This document shows, one piece after another, positions 36,255 to 46,849 of a stretch of DNA of 64,000 nt (the first letter of the stretch is position 1; the number at the start of each line of letters is the position of its first letter). A program made the translations under genes and the position numbers. Source of the DNA: Arenicola marina (Eukaryota; Annelida; Polychaeta; Arenicolidae); the NCBI GenBank assembly GCA_964019135.1, contig OZ025253.1, positions 590,233 to 654,232 on the forward strand, in the 5' to 3' direction. The notes under the pieces were generated by a model. That model saw only the letters and a program-made list of their open reading frames with translations, searched no databases and was not told the origin of the DNA.

Positions 36255-36643
36255 CAAGGGCGGATCTAGGAATTTGCCAAGGGGGGGGGGGGGGGGGGGG
36301 GAAGGGTTGCTCTCTGAAACTTGCGACCGAGGAGTGTGCGCTCTGAAAAACTTGCGACCGGGGGGGGGGGCGGCAGAGCGTGCTCGAAGAAGCCGACTTT
36401 AACAGTGTATGTTCAGGCTCCCAAGGGAGCTGTGGCTCGCTAAAAAACTTGCGACCGGGGGGGGTGGAGGGGGGTTAGAGAACCCGACTTTAACAGTGTA
36501 TGTTCAGGTGCCCAAGGGGCGGGGGTGCTCTCTAAAGACTTGGGACTTTAACATATATGTTAACATGTATGTTCTATGTTCTTGCTTCCAAGGGGGGGGG
36601 GGGGTGCAACCCCCCTAACCCCCCCCCCCTAGATCCGCCACTG
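36255..36643. mobile_element. Poly-G hAT-like MITE
   Basis: Ends are inverted: CAAGGGCGGATCTAGG at 36,255 and CCTAGATCCGCCACTG ending 36,643 (14 of 16 match). Such GGCGGATCTAGG termini starting with CA are typical of small hAT-related elements of invertebrates. The interior holds several G runs of 8-18 bases and repeats of AAACTTGCGACCGGGG and CCGACTTTAACAGTGTATG. I could not find a clear 8-bp target duplication; only TGGT is shared by the flanks. Confidence 0.65.
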
Positions 36644-36987
36644 ATGGTTCTCGGGAACTACTAGTTGGAGCAAAGCATACCCTGCGCCGGGAGAGGGACA
36701 ACCCATATGACTCTAGGGCTGTGGCTGTGCTGCATGATGGCATGAAATATGCTTACATCACAAGAGCAGATGCTGTCCACATTGCGAAGGTTTTTGATGA
36801 AAACATTGCACATGGCGGTATCCTTGCCAAGCCAAAATATCCAGCTGAAGTCAGGCGCAGGCAACTGGGTCCACAGCAGCAAGTGGCTATAGGCTTCAAA
36901 TGCCAAGAAGAGCATATTGCTCGTGTGCGGGACATTTTTCAGTTCTCAGGCATGATGATTACTATCAAAGAACAAAGAGCAAGATAA
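36640..36987 (+). CDS. HIRAN-domain-like coding fragment
   Basis: An open frame of about 115 codons ends at TAA 36,985-36,987. Its N-terminal half carries the HIRAN signature: ELLVGAKHTL, RRERDNPYDSRAVAVLHDG, then AYITRADAVHIAKVFDE. HIRAN domains bind DNA 3' ends in SWI/SNF-type helicases (HLTF) and occur alone in some transposon-linked proteins. No Met opens the domain and the hAT-like MITE abuts its 5' side, so the start is lost or on another exon. The C-terminal half (GFKCQEEHIARVRDIF) has no motif I know. It lies within the Tigger-like ends, so it may be a captured host exon or a relic of another element. The domain call is by eye. Confidence 0.5.
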   Translation, partial: TDGSRELLVGAKHTLRRERDNPYDSRAVAVLHDGMKYAYITRADAVHIAKVFDENIAHGGILAKPKYPAEVRRRQLGPQQQVAIGFKCQEEHIARVRDIFQFSGMMITIKEQRAR

Positions 36988-37529
36988 ATGCCTGATTTGC
37001 ATCATTACCAGATTCCGGGAACTTGCAGGGTGAAATCAGAAGATAATAAATATGATGGGTCTTAAATATTGTATGGCGATATAAATTTTGCTTCTTGTAT
37101 TTCATTTCAAAGTTCGAAATTAAACATTGCACTAATAAGCTCATTCCATACTTTTTGAATATTAAGTAGTCTAGTACACATAGTGTTAAAGCTTCACATC
37201 TTTATCAGTTACATTAGACATTGCGTAACTAGAAAATAAAGATAAAAAAGTCCTGTACCAGGTTCCAAAATTTTACCTGCCGGACTTCCCCGCTGTGCCT
37301 GCCGGACTTCCCCGCACCAGAACAAATCCGCACCATCTACACCTTATGCTAGGAACTAGCGCTTTTTAGCTCTACATGTTGCGCACTTGACATAGAATTT
37401 GCATAAAAATTAGGCCAAGTCTACTAGCTTTGTTGTGAAGCTGCAACCGAATTTGTATCGTTTGATGAAGCACAGTGAGAGAGCCGCAAGCAGTTTGGTT
37501 GCCCGACTTCCCCGACTTCCCCCTAATAA

Positions 37530-37700
37530 AGTCAGTCATAAATGCCGTAGACACACGTTTCGGCCCATATTTTCCGCGAATTTGCCTCGTTCACTCTCAA
37601 AATTCCTGACCTGAGAAAGGAACACTAGACCATTTTAATGATACCAAACTTACGTTTGTAATGCGATGTTATCCTTTTTTATGACACAAAGAATATTTCT
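37530..37700 (-). repeat. Long inverted repeat A', partner of 31,262-31,437
   Basis: Reverse-complement partner of the repeat at 31,262-31,437, starting just outside the right end of the Tigger-like element. Identity is high over about 170 bp, with a 4-bp indel near ATTTATGACT. Confidence 0.7.
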
Positions 37701-37733
37701 CCATTCTCGCACTGTGTTGTCAGTGGCCAATGT

Positions 37734-39769
37734 AGCCTGAATGTTCAGACGTTACAGTCTTGACACTTGTTCTTGTGACTGTAACGTCTGAACTCATCGC
37801 GTAGAATTTCTGTTCAGTCGCAAATTTTCGCCTTCAGCACAAATACTCACATGAGTCCAAAAAAATTGATATCCTAAACTTGTTCTGTGGTAACTTCTTT
37901 AGTTCCGTGAGATATGGATTCGTGCTAACTCGTCGCCAATTTTGTATAAACGACAAGTTTTTATTTTGTCACAAAACTGTAGTATAGTTTTGTACGTTCA
38001 TCATTGACATCAGTAAGCAATACGTTGCAGACCTGAATACACCACGTGTAAGATGCACCTCGTAAAAATAGTTTCAGAAGCATTGCGGCTGCCGTATGTG
38101 CACAATGCAGAGCTGGGGTAACCCTGTACTCCATAGAAGCAAAGACATGGGAGATAGAATGATTGTTGTTGCTGGGCCCATTTTCAGGAATACGACGGCC
38201 AAGGAGCCTCGCGAGACGATTGACACAGATGAGAGATTGAGGAAGCCAGTAGAGCAGGTGCCCGGAGCGCATTGTCAAACCTGGGACCTATTGATCTAAA
38301 GCCCAGCGCGCTATCAACTGAGCTATGGAAACCCCCCGCTGATTTCACATGTAAAAACAACAGGGGTAGGAGCGGAGGGTGAATTAAGTGGATTGGTGTT
38401 ATCTAACGTGCCCGGGCGGATAGCGAGCGGGGTGGATGGGCGGGCACTAGCTGACACAATTAACAGTCTTCTTGTGCATCCGAATTATAAAATGAGACAA
38501 AAGTCACATGAGAGGTTTCAGTCGCGCAAGGGGCAAAACAAATAAATTGATTAAAACGCTAATGAACCAATGTCGAGCTGTGTAGAAACTGCGACTGGTC
38601 GCAAGAGATGGGAGCCTTGGCGAAGAGTGTCATCACTTGTGTGTGTGTGGTGGGGGGGGGGGGGGTGACGGCTCTGCGTATAGGACACAAGGTACGGCAT
38701 TGCAATTTTTTTAAGGTAAATATAGAGCTCTTTCCCGCCAAAAAGAGTATTCAAGTTTATAGTGAAGGTCATAAATTTTTGTTAAGTAACAGTGCCGCGA
38801 TAGAGTTCCATGGTGTCTCCGGATAAACACGTTTGCCATATCACAGTCGAAACGGCGATGAGTATTACGATTAATAATTGATAGAGTTTCTGCTTATTGT
38901 ATGTTGCCTGGGCTTAGATTTGGCGGATAAAGCTTGACAGGCAACTTTCACTCACTACACAGTGGCACACACAAATTTGTAAATAAAACATAGTTATAGC
39001 GGTAGATATACATAGTATACGATTTTAGAATCGAGTTTTGGCATTGCGCGCAGGGCGGCCCGGGTGTATTGGATATAGAAAACATTTCATCAGATACGAT
39101 CATTGGCATGTGGAAGCAAAATCAGGAATAAACATTAGCTTCCGATCAGTGTCTCATAAATAGACATTTCGGTTATGTCTCTTAAATTTACGGTACTGGG
39201 GAACAAAAAGAATAGCTGTGATTTTACAAAAATAAATATATAAAAGAAACCATAGCTAAACAAATAATACATTATTGAAGCGTTTTTTGAACAAAATCGT
39301 GCCGCCAAAGGAACGTGTTGTGAAAGACTTTGGTACCCCTAAATGGAAATCGTGATTAAATGTGTCCGAGAAATGATCGTGAAAGACACTGTAAATCGCA
39401 ATTTTTGAACGACCGAGTAGAGAGATTAGAGAACGATGACCTCTAGAATTATAACTCCGCTGTCGCTCACAAGCGGCGCTGAGAGTATGAACGACACATC
39501 AACATGGCGGCGAGCGGCAAAACAGTTTTGTGACAAAATAAAAACTTGTCGTTTATACAAAATTGGCGACGAGTTAGCACGAATCCATATCTCACGGAAC
39601 TAAAGAAGTTACCATAGAACAAGTTTAGGATATCAATTTTTTTGGACTCATGTGAGTATTTGTGCTGAAGGCGAAAATTTGCGGCTGAACAGCAATTCTA
39701 CGCGATGAGTTCAGACGTTACAGTCACAAGAACAAGTGTCAAGACTGTAACGTCTGAACATTCAGGATA
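37734..39769. mobile_element. Non-autonomous Mutator-like element with ~248-bp TIRs
   Basis: 37,734-37,980 and 39,522-39,769 are inverted copies at about 95% identity. Both sides are flanked by the direct 10-bp sequence TGGCCAATGT (37,724-37,733 and 39,770-39,779), read as the target-site duplication. Long TIRs with a 9-11-bp duplication point to the MULE superfamily. Each TIR also contains its own hairpin near the tip, GTTCAGACGTTACAGTC facing GACTGTAACGTCTGAAC. The 1.5-kb interior has no transposase motif, only a tRNA-like relic and short chance ORFs. The superfamily is inferred from structure alone. Confidence 0.8.
38262..38333 (-). pseudogene. tRNA-derived relic (tRNA pseudogene or SINE head)
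   Basis: On the - strand an A-box-like TAGCTCAGTTGATAGCGCG is followed at tRNA spacing by a B-box-like GGTTTGACAAT. The anticodon stem does not pair well, the acceptor arms do not close, and the B box deviates from GGTTCGANTCC. It lies inside the MULE-like element, so it was carried or captured there. Not a functional tRNA. Confidence 0.5.
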
Positions 39770-39779
39770 TGGCCAATGT

Positions 39780-40599
39780 TGACACCAGGTCCGGGAAAAA
39801 CCCATCCCTGTATACGTGTCAGAAATTGAGATTTTATCATATTATGTTACAGTTTGACAAATTAGTTTATGTGGCAAAGTTTGGCGGCTTAAACGCTGAA
39901 ACTTGTAAACTGTGTAAGATCCATTTTAGTTTTCCAATTGTGCGTTGTTTTGCTGCCGCCATTCACGTTACAGATCTTGTCACTCAGTGGTTACCGCGGT
40001 GTCAATGCGCGTAACTGATATTTACATAAATAGTTCCAACAAACCAACCTAACTTAATAGCTATAGACCTGAATCATATGAACTCCAACTATAGAAATAC
40101 AGCCACAATTTACGAAAACAAAAGGTTCATTTAACAAGTAGATACCATTTTGCCTAAAACAATATGTTCGTTAGACCTATCTCCGCCGCAGAGGCGTAAT
40201 CACTTTGACGACGTCATATCTCCAAGGAAACACGTCGCGCGCAACACTTAGTTGCAGGTGCTATTGAGCGCCACTGTTATGATTTCGACCAAATATTTAG
40301 GTGCAGTTGTGAGTATCATTGTCATCGTTAGATCTCCGTGTTGAATTAATGGCGACGTTTGAAGTTCTATTCGAGCGAGAAAATACATATCTGCTGACAC
40401 GCCATTGGCAGAAAACGTTCTGTCGCCAAAATACTAAAACACGCGTCATAAAGTGATGGTTGCCATGACGTCGAACGTGCTTTGAACAATACATGCTCTA
40501 TATTTATACCAGCCACGAGGATGCCATGGCAACTATAGAGCCTTTCATTGTCATGATTTAGTCTATTTGCGAAAGTGTGTCTGAAAGAAAATGATAAAC
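39780..40599. other. AT-rich spacer; no gene recognised
   Basis: Between two transposable elements. ORFs at 39,769-40,014 (+) and 40,297-40,681 (-) show no known motif. Nothing else seen. Confidence 0.55.
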
Positions 40600-41391
40600 C
40601 AGGGCCCGTAAGTTCGAAAGGGCCGGGGCCAAATATTTCGCCCCGCTCCATGCTAATGTTACGGAAGCCTATTAGGGCCATACATTTTTAAAATTTTGAT
40701 CAATTTTTTTACGGAGCTTTAAAATCATAAAGGAATTATTTCCACCGGGAATAAATGATTTAAACCGGGAATAAATTATTTTAACCTGGAATAAATTATT
40801 TTAACCTGGAATTAAGTATTTCCACCGGAAATAAATTGTTTTCACCGGGAATAAATTATTTAAACCGGGAATTAATTATTTAAACCGGGAATTAATAATT
40901 TCCACTTGGAATTAATGATTTAAACCAGGAAAAAATGATTAAAACCGGGAATTAATTATTTCCACCGGGAATAAATGATTAAAACCTGGAATTAATTATT
41001 TCAACCGGGAATAAATGATTAAAACCCGGAATAAATCATTTCCACCTGGAATTAATTATTTCCACCTGGAATTAATTATTTCCACCGGGAATTAATTATT
41101 TCCACCGGGAATTAATTATTTCCCGGTTTAAATAATTAATTCCCGGTTTAAATAATTTATTTCCGGTGAAAACAATTTATTCCCGGTGGAAATAATTAAT
41201 TCCCGGTTTAAATAATTAATTCCCCGTTTTAATCATTTATTCCCGGTGGAAATAATTCCTTTTATGGTTTTAAAGCTCCGTAAAAAAATTGATCAAAATT
41301 AAAAAAATGCATGGCCCTAATAGGCTTCCGTATAATGTCCTATTCTAGGGCGAAATATTTGGCCCCGGCCGTTTCGAACTTACGGGCCCTG
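40600..41391. mobile_element. Inverted-repeat element built around a minisatellite
   Basis: The ends are inverted copies over about 150 bp: CAGGGCCCGTAAGTTC at 40,600 and its complement ending at 41,391. They also share GGCCGGGGCCAAATATTTCG, AGCCTATTAGGGCCAT and TTTTTTTACGGAGCTTTAAAA. The interior is entirely a 20-bp tandem array. There is no coding sequence. Termini starting CAGGG suggest hAT affinity, but no clear target duplication is visible. Confidence 0.75.
40740..41270. repeat. 20-bp array that reverses orientation
   Basis: About 19 units of the form ATTATTTCCACCGGGAATAA run forward to about 41,117. There the array flips, and about 8 units run in reverse complement (CCCGGTTTAAATAATTAATT) to 41,270. 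Variation is mainly TTTCCACC against TTTAAACC and CCGGG against CCTGG. Array and ends together make one long imperfect palindrome. Confidence 0.9.
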
Positions 41392-42046
41392 ATCTTGAAC
41401 TGGCTACAGCTTGCAGACCATATCTCTATACAGACGCCTCTCTACAGATATATGCAGGTATAGTTTAAAACCTGAATTTATGACAGCTATGAGTTATACA
41501 GTATTCAAGATGCAACAGCCATTTAAATACCTGTGTTAGATTAATAATTGTGTCAGGTATAAAATAACTTATGTTGCATATGAAAGTATCCCTTCAAAAA
41601 GGTATGATATATGTTGCAAAACTACATTATGATCTCCTCTTATATATATGCCTTTTTTAATTATATGCAACCATCAGCAAATGAGTAACTTTTAATGCGT
41701 GGTTGGTTATCATAGTGTAACCATCGTGCTACCTTCATTGAATGATGTGATAATATTTGCAAATTTGAATTTATTACCCACTAGGCTACTTGAACTGGTT
41801 TATTTTGCCCTATTAATACAGTGCTGACCACACTTTATCTTAATGCTCTATATCATGTTGGCAGTAAAAGGTCTACATATATATATATATATGTGTGGTG
41901 CTGATCACATTCTTGATATTAATGTTTTATCATATCATATTCACATCAATATTCAGTAGAAATATTGTTTGAGTTGATTGATACTACAGTTAAGAAGAAA
42001 GAATGAACTGCTTTTACATTCTATTTTCTCTTCACAGGTCAGATAA
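41392..42046. other. AT-rich spacer with microsatellite and splice-acceptor match
   Basis: No gene recognised. An (AT)n tract lies at about 41,877-41,892. A strong 3' splice-site match, CTATTTTCTCTTCACAG, ends at 42,038, directly before the 34-bp array. Confidence 0.45.
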
Positions 42047-43405
42047 GAGGCCTGTCACATAGATGCCCCTCCTCTGGAATGAGGCCTGTCACATTGGTGC
42101 CCCTCCTCTGGAATGAGGCCTGTCACATTGGTGCCCCTTCTCTGGAATGAGGCCTGTCACATTGGTGCCCCTCCTCTGGAATGAGGCCTGTCACATAGAT
42201 GCCCCTCCTCTGGAATGAGGCCTTTCACATAGATGCCCCTCCTCTGGAATGAGGCCTGTCACATAGATGCCCCTCCTCTGGAATGAGGCCTGTCACATTG
42301 GTGCCCCTCCTCTGGAATGAGGCCTGTCACATTGGTGCCCCTCCTCTGGAATGAGGCCTGTTACATAGATGCCCCTCCTCTGAAATTAGGCCTGTCACAT
42401 AGATGCCCCTCCTCTGTAATGAGGCCTGTCACATAGATGCCCCTCCTCTGGAATGAGGCCTATCGCATAGATGCCCCTCCTCTGGAATGAGGCCTGTCAC
42501 ATAGGTGCCCCTCCTCAGGAATGAGGCCTGTCACATTGGTGCCCCTCCTCTAAGATGAGGCCTGTCGCATTGGTGCCCCTCCTCTGGAATGAGGCCTGTC
42601 ACATTGGTGCCCCTCCTCTGGAATGAGGCCTGTCACATTGGTGCCCCTCCTCTGGAATGAGGCCTGTCACATAGATGCCCCTCCTCTGGAATGAGACCTG
42701 TCACATAGATGCCCCTCCTCTGTACTGAGGCCTGTCACATAGATGCCCCTCCTCTGGAATGAGGCCTTTCACATAGATGCCCCTCCTCTGGAATGAGGCC
42801 TGTCACATAGGTGCCCCTTCTCAGGAATGAGGCCTGTCACATAGATGCCCCTCCTCTGGAATGAGGCCTGTCACATTGGTGCCCCTCCTCTGGAATGAGA
42901 CCTGTCACATAGATGCCCCTCCTCTGTACTGAGGCCTGTCACATAGATGCCCCTCCTCTGGAATGAGGCCTTTCACATAGATGCCCCTCCTCTGGAATGA
43001 GACCTGTCACATAGATGCCCCTCCTCTGTACTGAGGCCTGTCACATAGATGCCCCTCCTCTGGAATGAGGCCTGTCACATAGGTGCCCCTTCTCAGGAAT
43101 GAGGCCTGTCACATAGATGCCCCTCCTCTGGAATGAGGCCTTTCACATAGATGCCCCTCCTCTGGAATGAGGCCTGTCACATAGGTGCCCCTTCTCAGGA
43201 ATGAGGCCTGTCACATAGATGCCCCTCCTCTGGAATGAGGCCTGTCACATAGATGCCCCTCCTCTGGAATGAGGCCTGTCACATAGATGCCCCTCCTCTG
43301 GAATGAGGCCTGTCACATTGGTGCCCCTCCTCTGGAATGAGGCCTGTCACATAGATGCCCCTCCTCTGGAATGAGGCCTGTCACATAGATGCCCCTCCTC
43401 TGGAC
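42047..43405 (+). repeat. 34-bp minisatellite, about 40 copies
   Basis: The unit contains GAGGCCTGTCACATAGATGC and CCCCTCCTCTGGAAT. Two main subtypes differ at ACATAGATG versus ACATTGGTG, and they occur in runs, suggesting several rounds of local duplication. 34 bp is not a multiple of 3 and one frame has TAG in each ATAG unit, so the array is not coding. Confidence 0.95.
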
Positions 43406-43534
43406 TGCATGAGGAATGGGGAATACCCTGTTCAGAGAATGCTGCAATCTTAAGAATGACTGCATAAATAATAAAAGTCATAGAGACTTATGAAAGAAGA
43501 TATTTCTATCATGAAGTACATGTATATATATGTA

Positions 43535-43540
43535 AATAAA
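43535..43540 (+). terminator. Possible polyadenylation signal AATAAA
   Basis: AATAAA is followed by a GT-rich stretch (ATTGTTGTTTATC). With the splice-acceptor match at 42,038 it could bound a terminal non-coding exon containing the 34-bp array. Chance occurrence is quite possible. Confidence 0.3.
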
Positions 43541-43593
43541 ATTGTTGTTTATCTCTTGCGTACCTTCAGTTGTTTTAAACTAACTAATTGTTA

Positions 43594-43917
43594 ACTAATA
43601 CACTCCCTGTTGTGGTCATGTATGGCTAATACACTCCCTGTTGTGGTCATGTATGGCTAATACACTCCTTGTTGTGGTCATGTATGGCTAATACACTCCC
43701 TGTTGTGGTTATGTATGGCTAACTAATACGCTCCCTGTTGTGGTCATGTATGGCTAACTAATACACTGCCCTTTTGTGGTCATGTATGGCTAATACTCTC
43801 CCTGTTGTGGTCATGTATGGCTAATACACTCCCTGTTGTGGTCATGTATGGCTAATGCACTCTCTGTTGTGGTCATGTATGACTAATACACTCCCTGTTG
43901 TGGTCATGTATGGCTAA
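43594..43917 (+). repeat. 31-bp minisatellite, about 10 copies
   Basis: Units contain CTAATACACTCCCTGTTG and TGGTCATGTATGG. Two units carry an extra CTAA, making 35 bp. Copies differ by one or two substitutions. Not coding. Confidence 0.92.
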
Positions 43918-44705
43918 AGGCAACAATGCAACATTCTAAATAGTGTTGTAAACGTATCTAGGTCTGCAGGGAGCAAAAGAGCTGCTCATGCAGAATAGTT
44001 TCGTAATTTTAATAATTCTACGATATATCTCACGTTGACGTTTACGTATGTGTAAATCAGTGTATCCCGCTGACGTTGACCAATGTGTAAATTATTCTAT
44101 ATATCTGTAAAATATATCTCGTGATATAGTCTCCTCACAGGTACCTTCAATTTCAAGCTAAAGTTAAAACTCGTCCTAAAATTATCTGTGCATTCGCTTA
44201 ACTTGGTTGCTGGTTACAACTTAACATATAACGAATTTGACGCAATCGTACTTAGATCGAAGTACGCTGTTATCAGTGGGAACTAAGAGGACCTGGGTGT
44301 TGTTACTATGCAGTCCACTACATCAGTAGCTGACATAGAATTCTCAAAATATTGTAACAAACTATTCTCTGGACATCATTCTCTGTAAATTATATCGGCC
44401 CATATCTGCTCGATGACTCGTTCAGTAAAAAACAACAAAAGAACGATCAGAAATTCGAAACTGCCGCGCATTTTTCACTTTCTCATGAGCGAAGGAAGCC
44501 TGTTATTTTCTCCACAGTGATGACACTCATATTTAAATGAGAAGGGTGACTTCATGAAAGGATTTCTCGAAACTGAACTCCGAGAATTAGCGATATAAAT
44601 GACAATGTGCGTTGAATGAATGCACTGTACAGAAACTGGTCTGTTGGGTGCGCCCTTCAAACCAGATCGACCCTTGTTTGGAGGACGACCTTCGAACAAG
44701 GCGTG
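43918..44705. other. AT-rich spacer; no gene recognised
   Basis: No supported ORF, repeat or RNA. It ends at the A-rich tail (T-rich on +) of the minus-strand LINE. Confidence 0.55.
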
Positions 44706-45780
44706 TAATTTTTTATTTATTTTTTATTTTTTTATTTCCATAATTGTACAGCAAGTTGTGACATCAGACAAACAGAATATATGTTATATTGTTAAGAATA
44801 TGCAACTGTGCAAGATAGGGATCATGCTAGAAGAGGGATGGCCGGTTTCCATTTTCTTAGAAATATTGTCTCGCTACGATATTGTTCTGTTATTCCAAAT
44901 GTTTCTATATCATAATAATATTTAATACAATTTATCAAGCCACAAAGAATAGGGGTAACATGAGCCCATCTACACTGGTAGATATACTTTTTTCCAATGA
45001 TAATTATATGGTTAAGCAGGCGAGAAAAAGGCGAGGTTGTCACTCCTAACATCACAGTCTGAGCCGAAATGAATGTGCCAATGTCTTCTTCAGTGACACT
45101 TCTAAACAAAGCTATAAATGCTGACCATAATGACTTCACTGGTTGACAATAATAAAATAGATATTTTATCGTTTCACACTCGTTACCGCAAAAGCCACAC
45201 ATATCAGAGTTAACTATTTTACTCATGTATAAGAACCTATTCGTTACGGTTGATCTGTGTAAAATCATGAACTGAAAACTTCTCATTCTCTCATTCGTAG
45301 TGGCGTTCACCGGTAATTTATATAATGTTTTCCATGTATCCCTTTCTATTTGTACACCTAAAATATCTGACCATTTACGCTCATTATTCCGCCCGTATAT
45401 CAGTGATTTAACTGATGTTTTATAAGTTTCGTTGCACACACGCTTCATCTGCTTTGTATGATTCGTAAATTTACAAACAACTGATTTTAGCTTTATACCT
45501 CCTCTTAACATTTCATATTTCCATTCTCTGGGAATAGAATGGATCAGCCCGTAGAAATCCGCCAAATTTATGCGGATATCAAACTTTATGCAAAATTCAT
45601 TCCAGCCCATGAACTCCCCTTGTTCGTTAATAACATCATTAGCAAAAACTATACCTTTCTTGATAAATTCGGTCTTTCTACATATAACATTTTCATTAGT
45701 CATAAAATAAGGCGTGTACTTCGTTTAATGTCGTCCTCGACCTGGATATACGACCATATTTTAGGAACTTCTTGACGGCA
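44706..45780 (-). mobile_element. 5'-truncated Tx1/L1-like LINE, minus strand
   Basis: The - strand carries the ORF2 C-terminus followed by about 80 bp of 3' UTR and an A-rich tail (T-rich on +, 44,708-44,741), the layout of a 5'-truncated target-primed insertion. GTGTAA occurs just outside both ends (near 44,702 and 45,812) and may be a short target duplication, but this is weak. Confidence 0.75.
44822..45703 (-). pseudogene. Tx1-like LINE ORF2 C-terminal region (zinc-binding part)
   Basis: An open frame of 293 codons. Conserved blocks include RKTEFIKKGIVFANDVINEQG, GWNEFCIKF, ADFYGLIHSIPREWK, NERMRSFQFMILHR, TNRFLYMSKI and the Cys finger CGFCGNECETIKYLFYYC, typical of the region after the reverse transcriptase domain of L1/Tx1 elements. 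The RT core is missing, and a TAA lies a few codons upstream of the Met at 45,703 within homologous sequence. It is a truncated fragment. The same region is partly present in the copy at 51,890-53,150. Confidence 0.85.
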
Positions 45781-46849
45781 GCATATACTTTTCTACGCAC
45801 GACCTATTGGTGTGTAACATAAAGAAGGAGGCTCATGGCGATCTCCCGGCAGAGGGAGTTTCACTTGTACGCTCTTCCGGAGATCGCGTAGTCACGCGCG
45901 CCACCTATCGAGTAGTGGTAGAACCCGCCTGAGTTGACTTCCGGTCTTAACCGCGTAACCGCGGTGTGTAGGGTTGGAGGAGGGTTGGTCTTTAAATGGA
46001 TGCGGGTATGCCCTGGCGACTTAAAAGAGGTGTTTTTTGCTAACTGCACGAGGTTTGGATAACATAAATTGAAAAGGAAAAACCTACTTTTAGCGTACGT
46101 TGCGAGTTCAGCCAAATTTTAGCTGACAAAAGCGGTAGCCTAGTGTAGGCCATATTAGGTGTATGCCCATGTTGACCGTTTGTTCGATTTTTATAGCTGT
46201 TGTATCAGCTGAAGTACTTTAAAATCTTAAAACTGCTTATACTGAAATACCTTATCTAGAATTTCTATAGGAATAATGCATTTATATTTGTATTTTATAT
46301 TACACAATTTCTAATAAAATAAGATGAACAGCTCCAGATCGATCTATATAGGCCTATCGTCACCACAAAAACTTTCCGGACATCAACACTTCCGATTTAC
46401 GAGAAAATATTCACTGATTTGTGGAAGAAAATACTTTCTGTGTGAACTATATAAGTCGGGACCCAATAAGTGTAAAGTATGTAGGTCTATATCAGACAGT
46501 ATATATGATGGTAATATTTGAGCTTAGAATCACATGCAGAAAAATATAGGAATAGTTTGTGACCTTTATTGGGCCTATAAGTAATAAAAAAAAATTATTA
46601 CCTGAAAGAAACTGGCATGACATTTACACATAGTAAGAAAACATTGGCTATAGAGATTCTGTTTTGCTCGTCCATAAGGAGTGAATTCAGGATACGGCTA
46701 AAATAACCGTAATAACCCACTCTCAATGGGTGTCTACTTTCTGTTGAACTCATTCTGCTTGTGATGGGGTTTACTCTCCACAATACGCCTCACTAACTGG
46801 TAATTCAATACGATTAGCCTTACCGCGCCGAATAAACTTGTTGTATATT
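45781..46849. other. Spacer between LINE fragments; no gene recognised
   Basis: Short ORFs (45,861-46,115 -, 46,324-46,521 +, 46,598-46,783 -) show no family motif. No tandem repeats seen. Confidence 0.5.

Larger units (their letters stand above)
31809..37523 (+). mobile_element. Pogo/Tigger-like DNA transposon, 5.7 kb, decayed
   Basis: Terminal inverted repeats begin GGGGAAAGTCGGGGAAGT (left, 31,809) and, read inward from 37,523, GGGGGAAGTCGGGGAAGT; 22 of the first 24 positions match. Both ends abut TA (31,807-31,808 and 37,524-37,525), as expected for Tc1/mariner-pogo insertions. Related GGGGAAGTCCGGCAGG-type subterminal motifs occur near 31,833, 32,230 and 37,265-37,315 and may be transposase binding sites. 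The element carries the transposase pseudogene at 33,514-34,906, a nested MITE, a poly-G MITE and a HIRAN-like fragment. The frame-broken transposase makes it non-autonomous. Confidence 0.75.

Noticed and set aside
36247..36651. 8-bp target duplication around the poly-G MITE
   Set aside because: The flanks share only TGGT; no convincing direct repeat.
38262..38333. Functional tRNA gene
   Set aside because: Acceptor and anticodon stems do not pair and the B box is degenerate.
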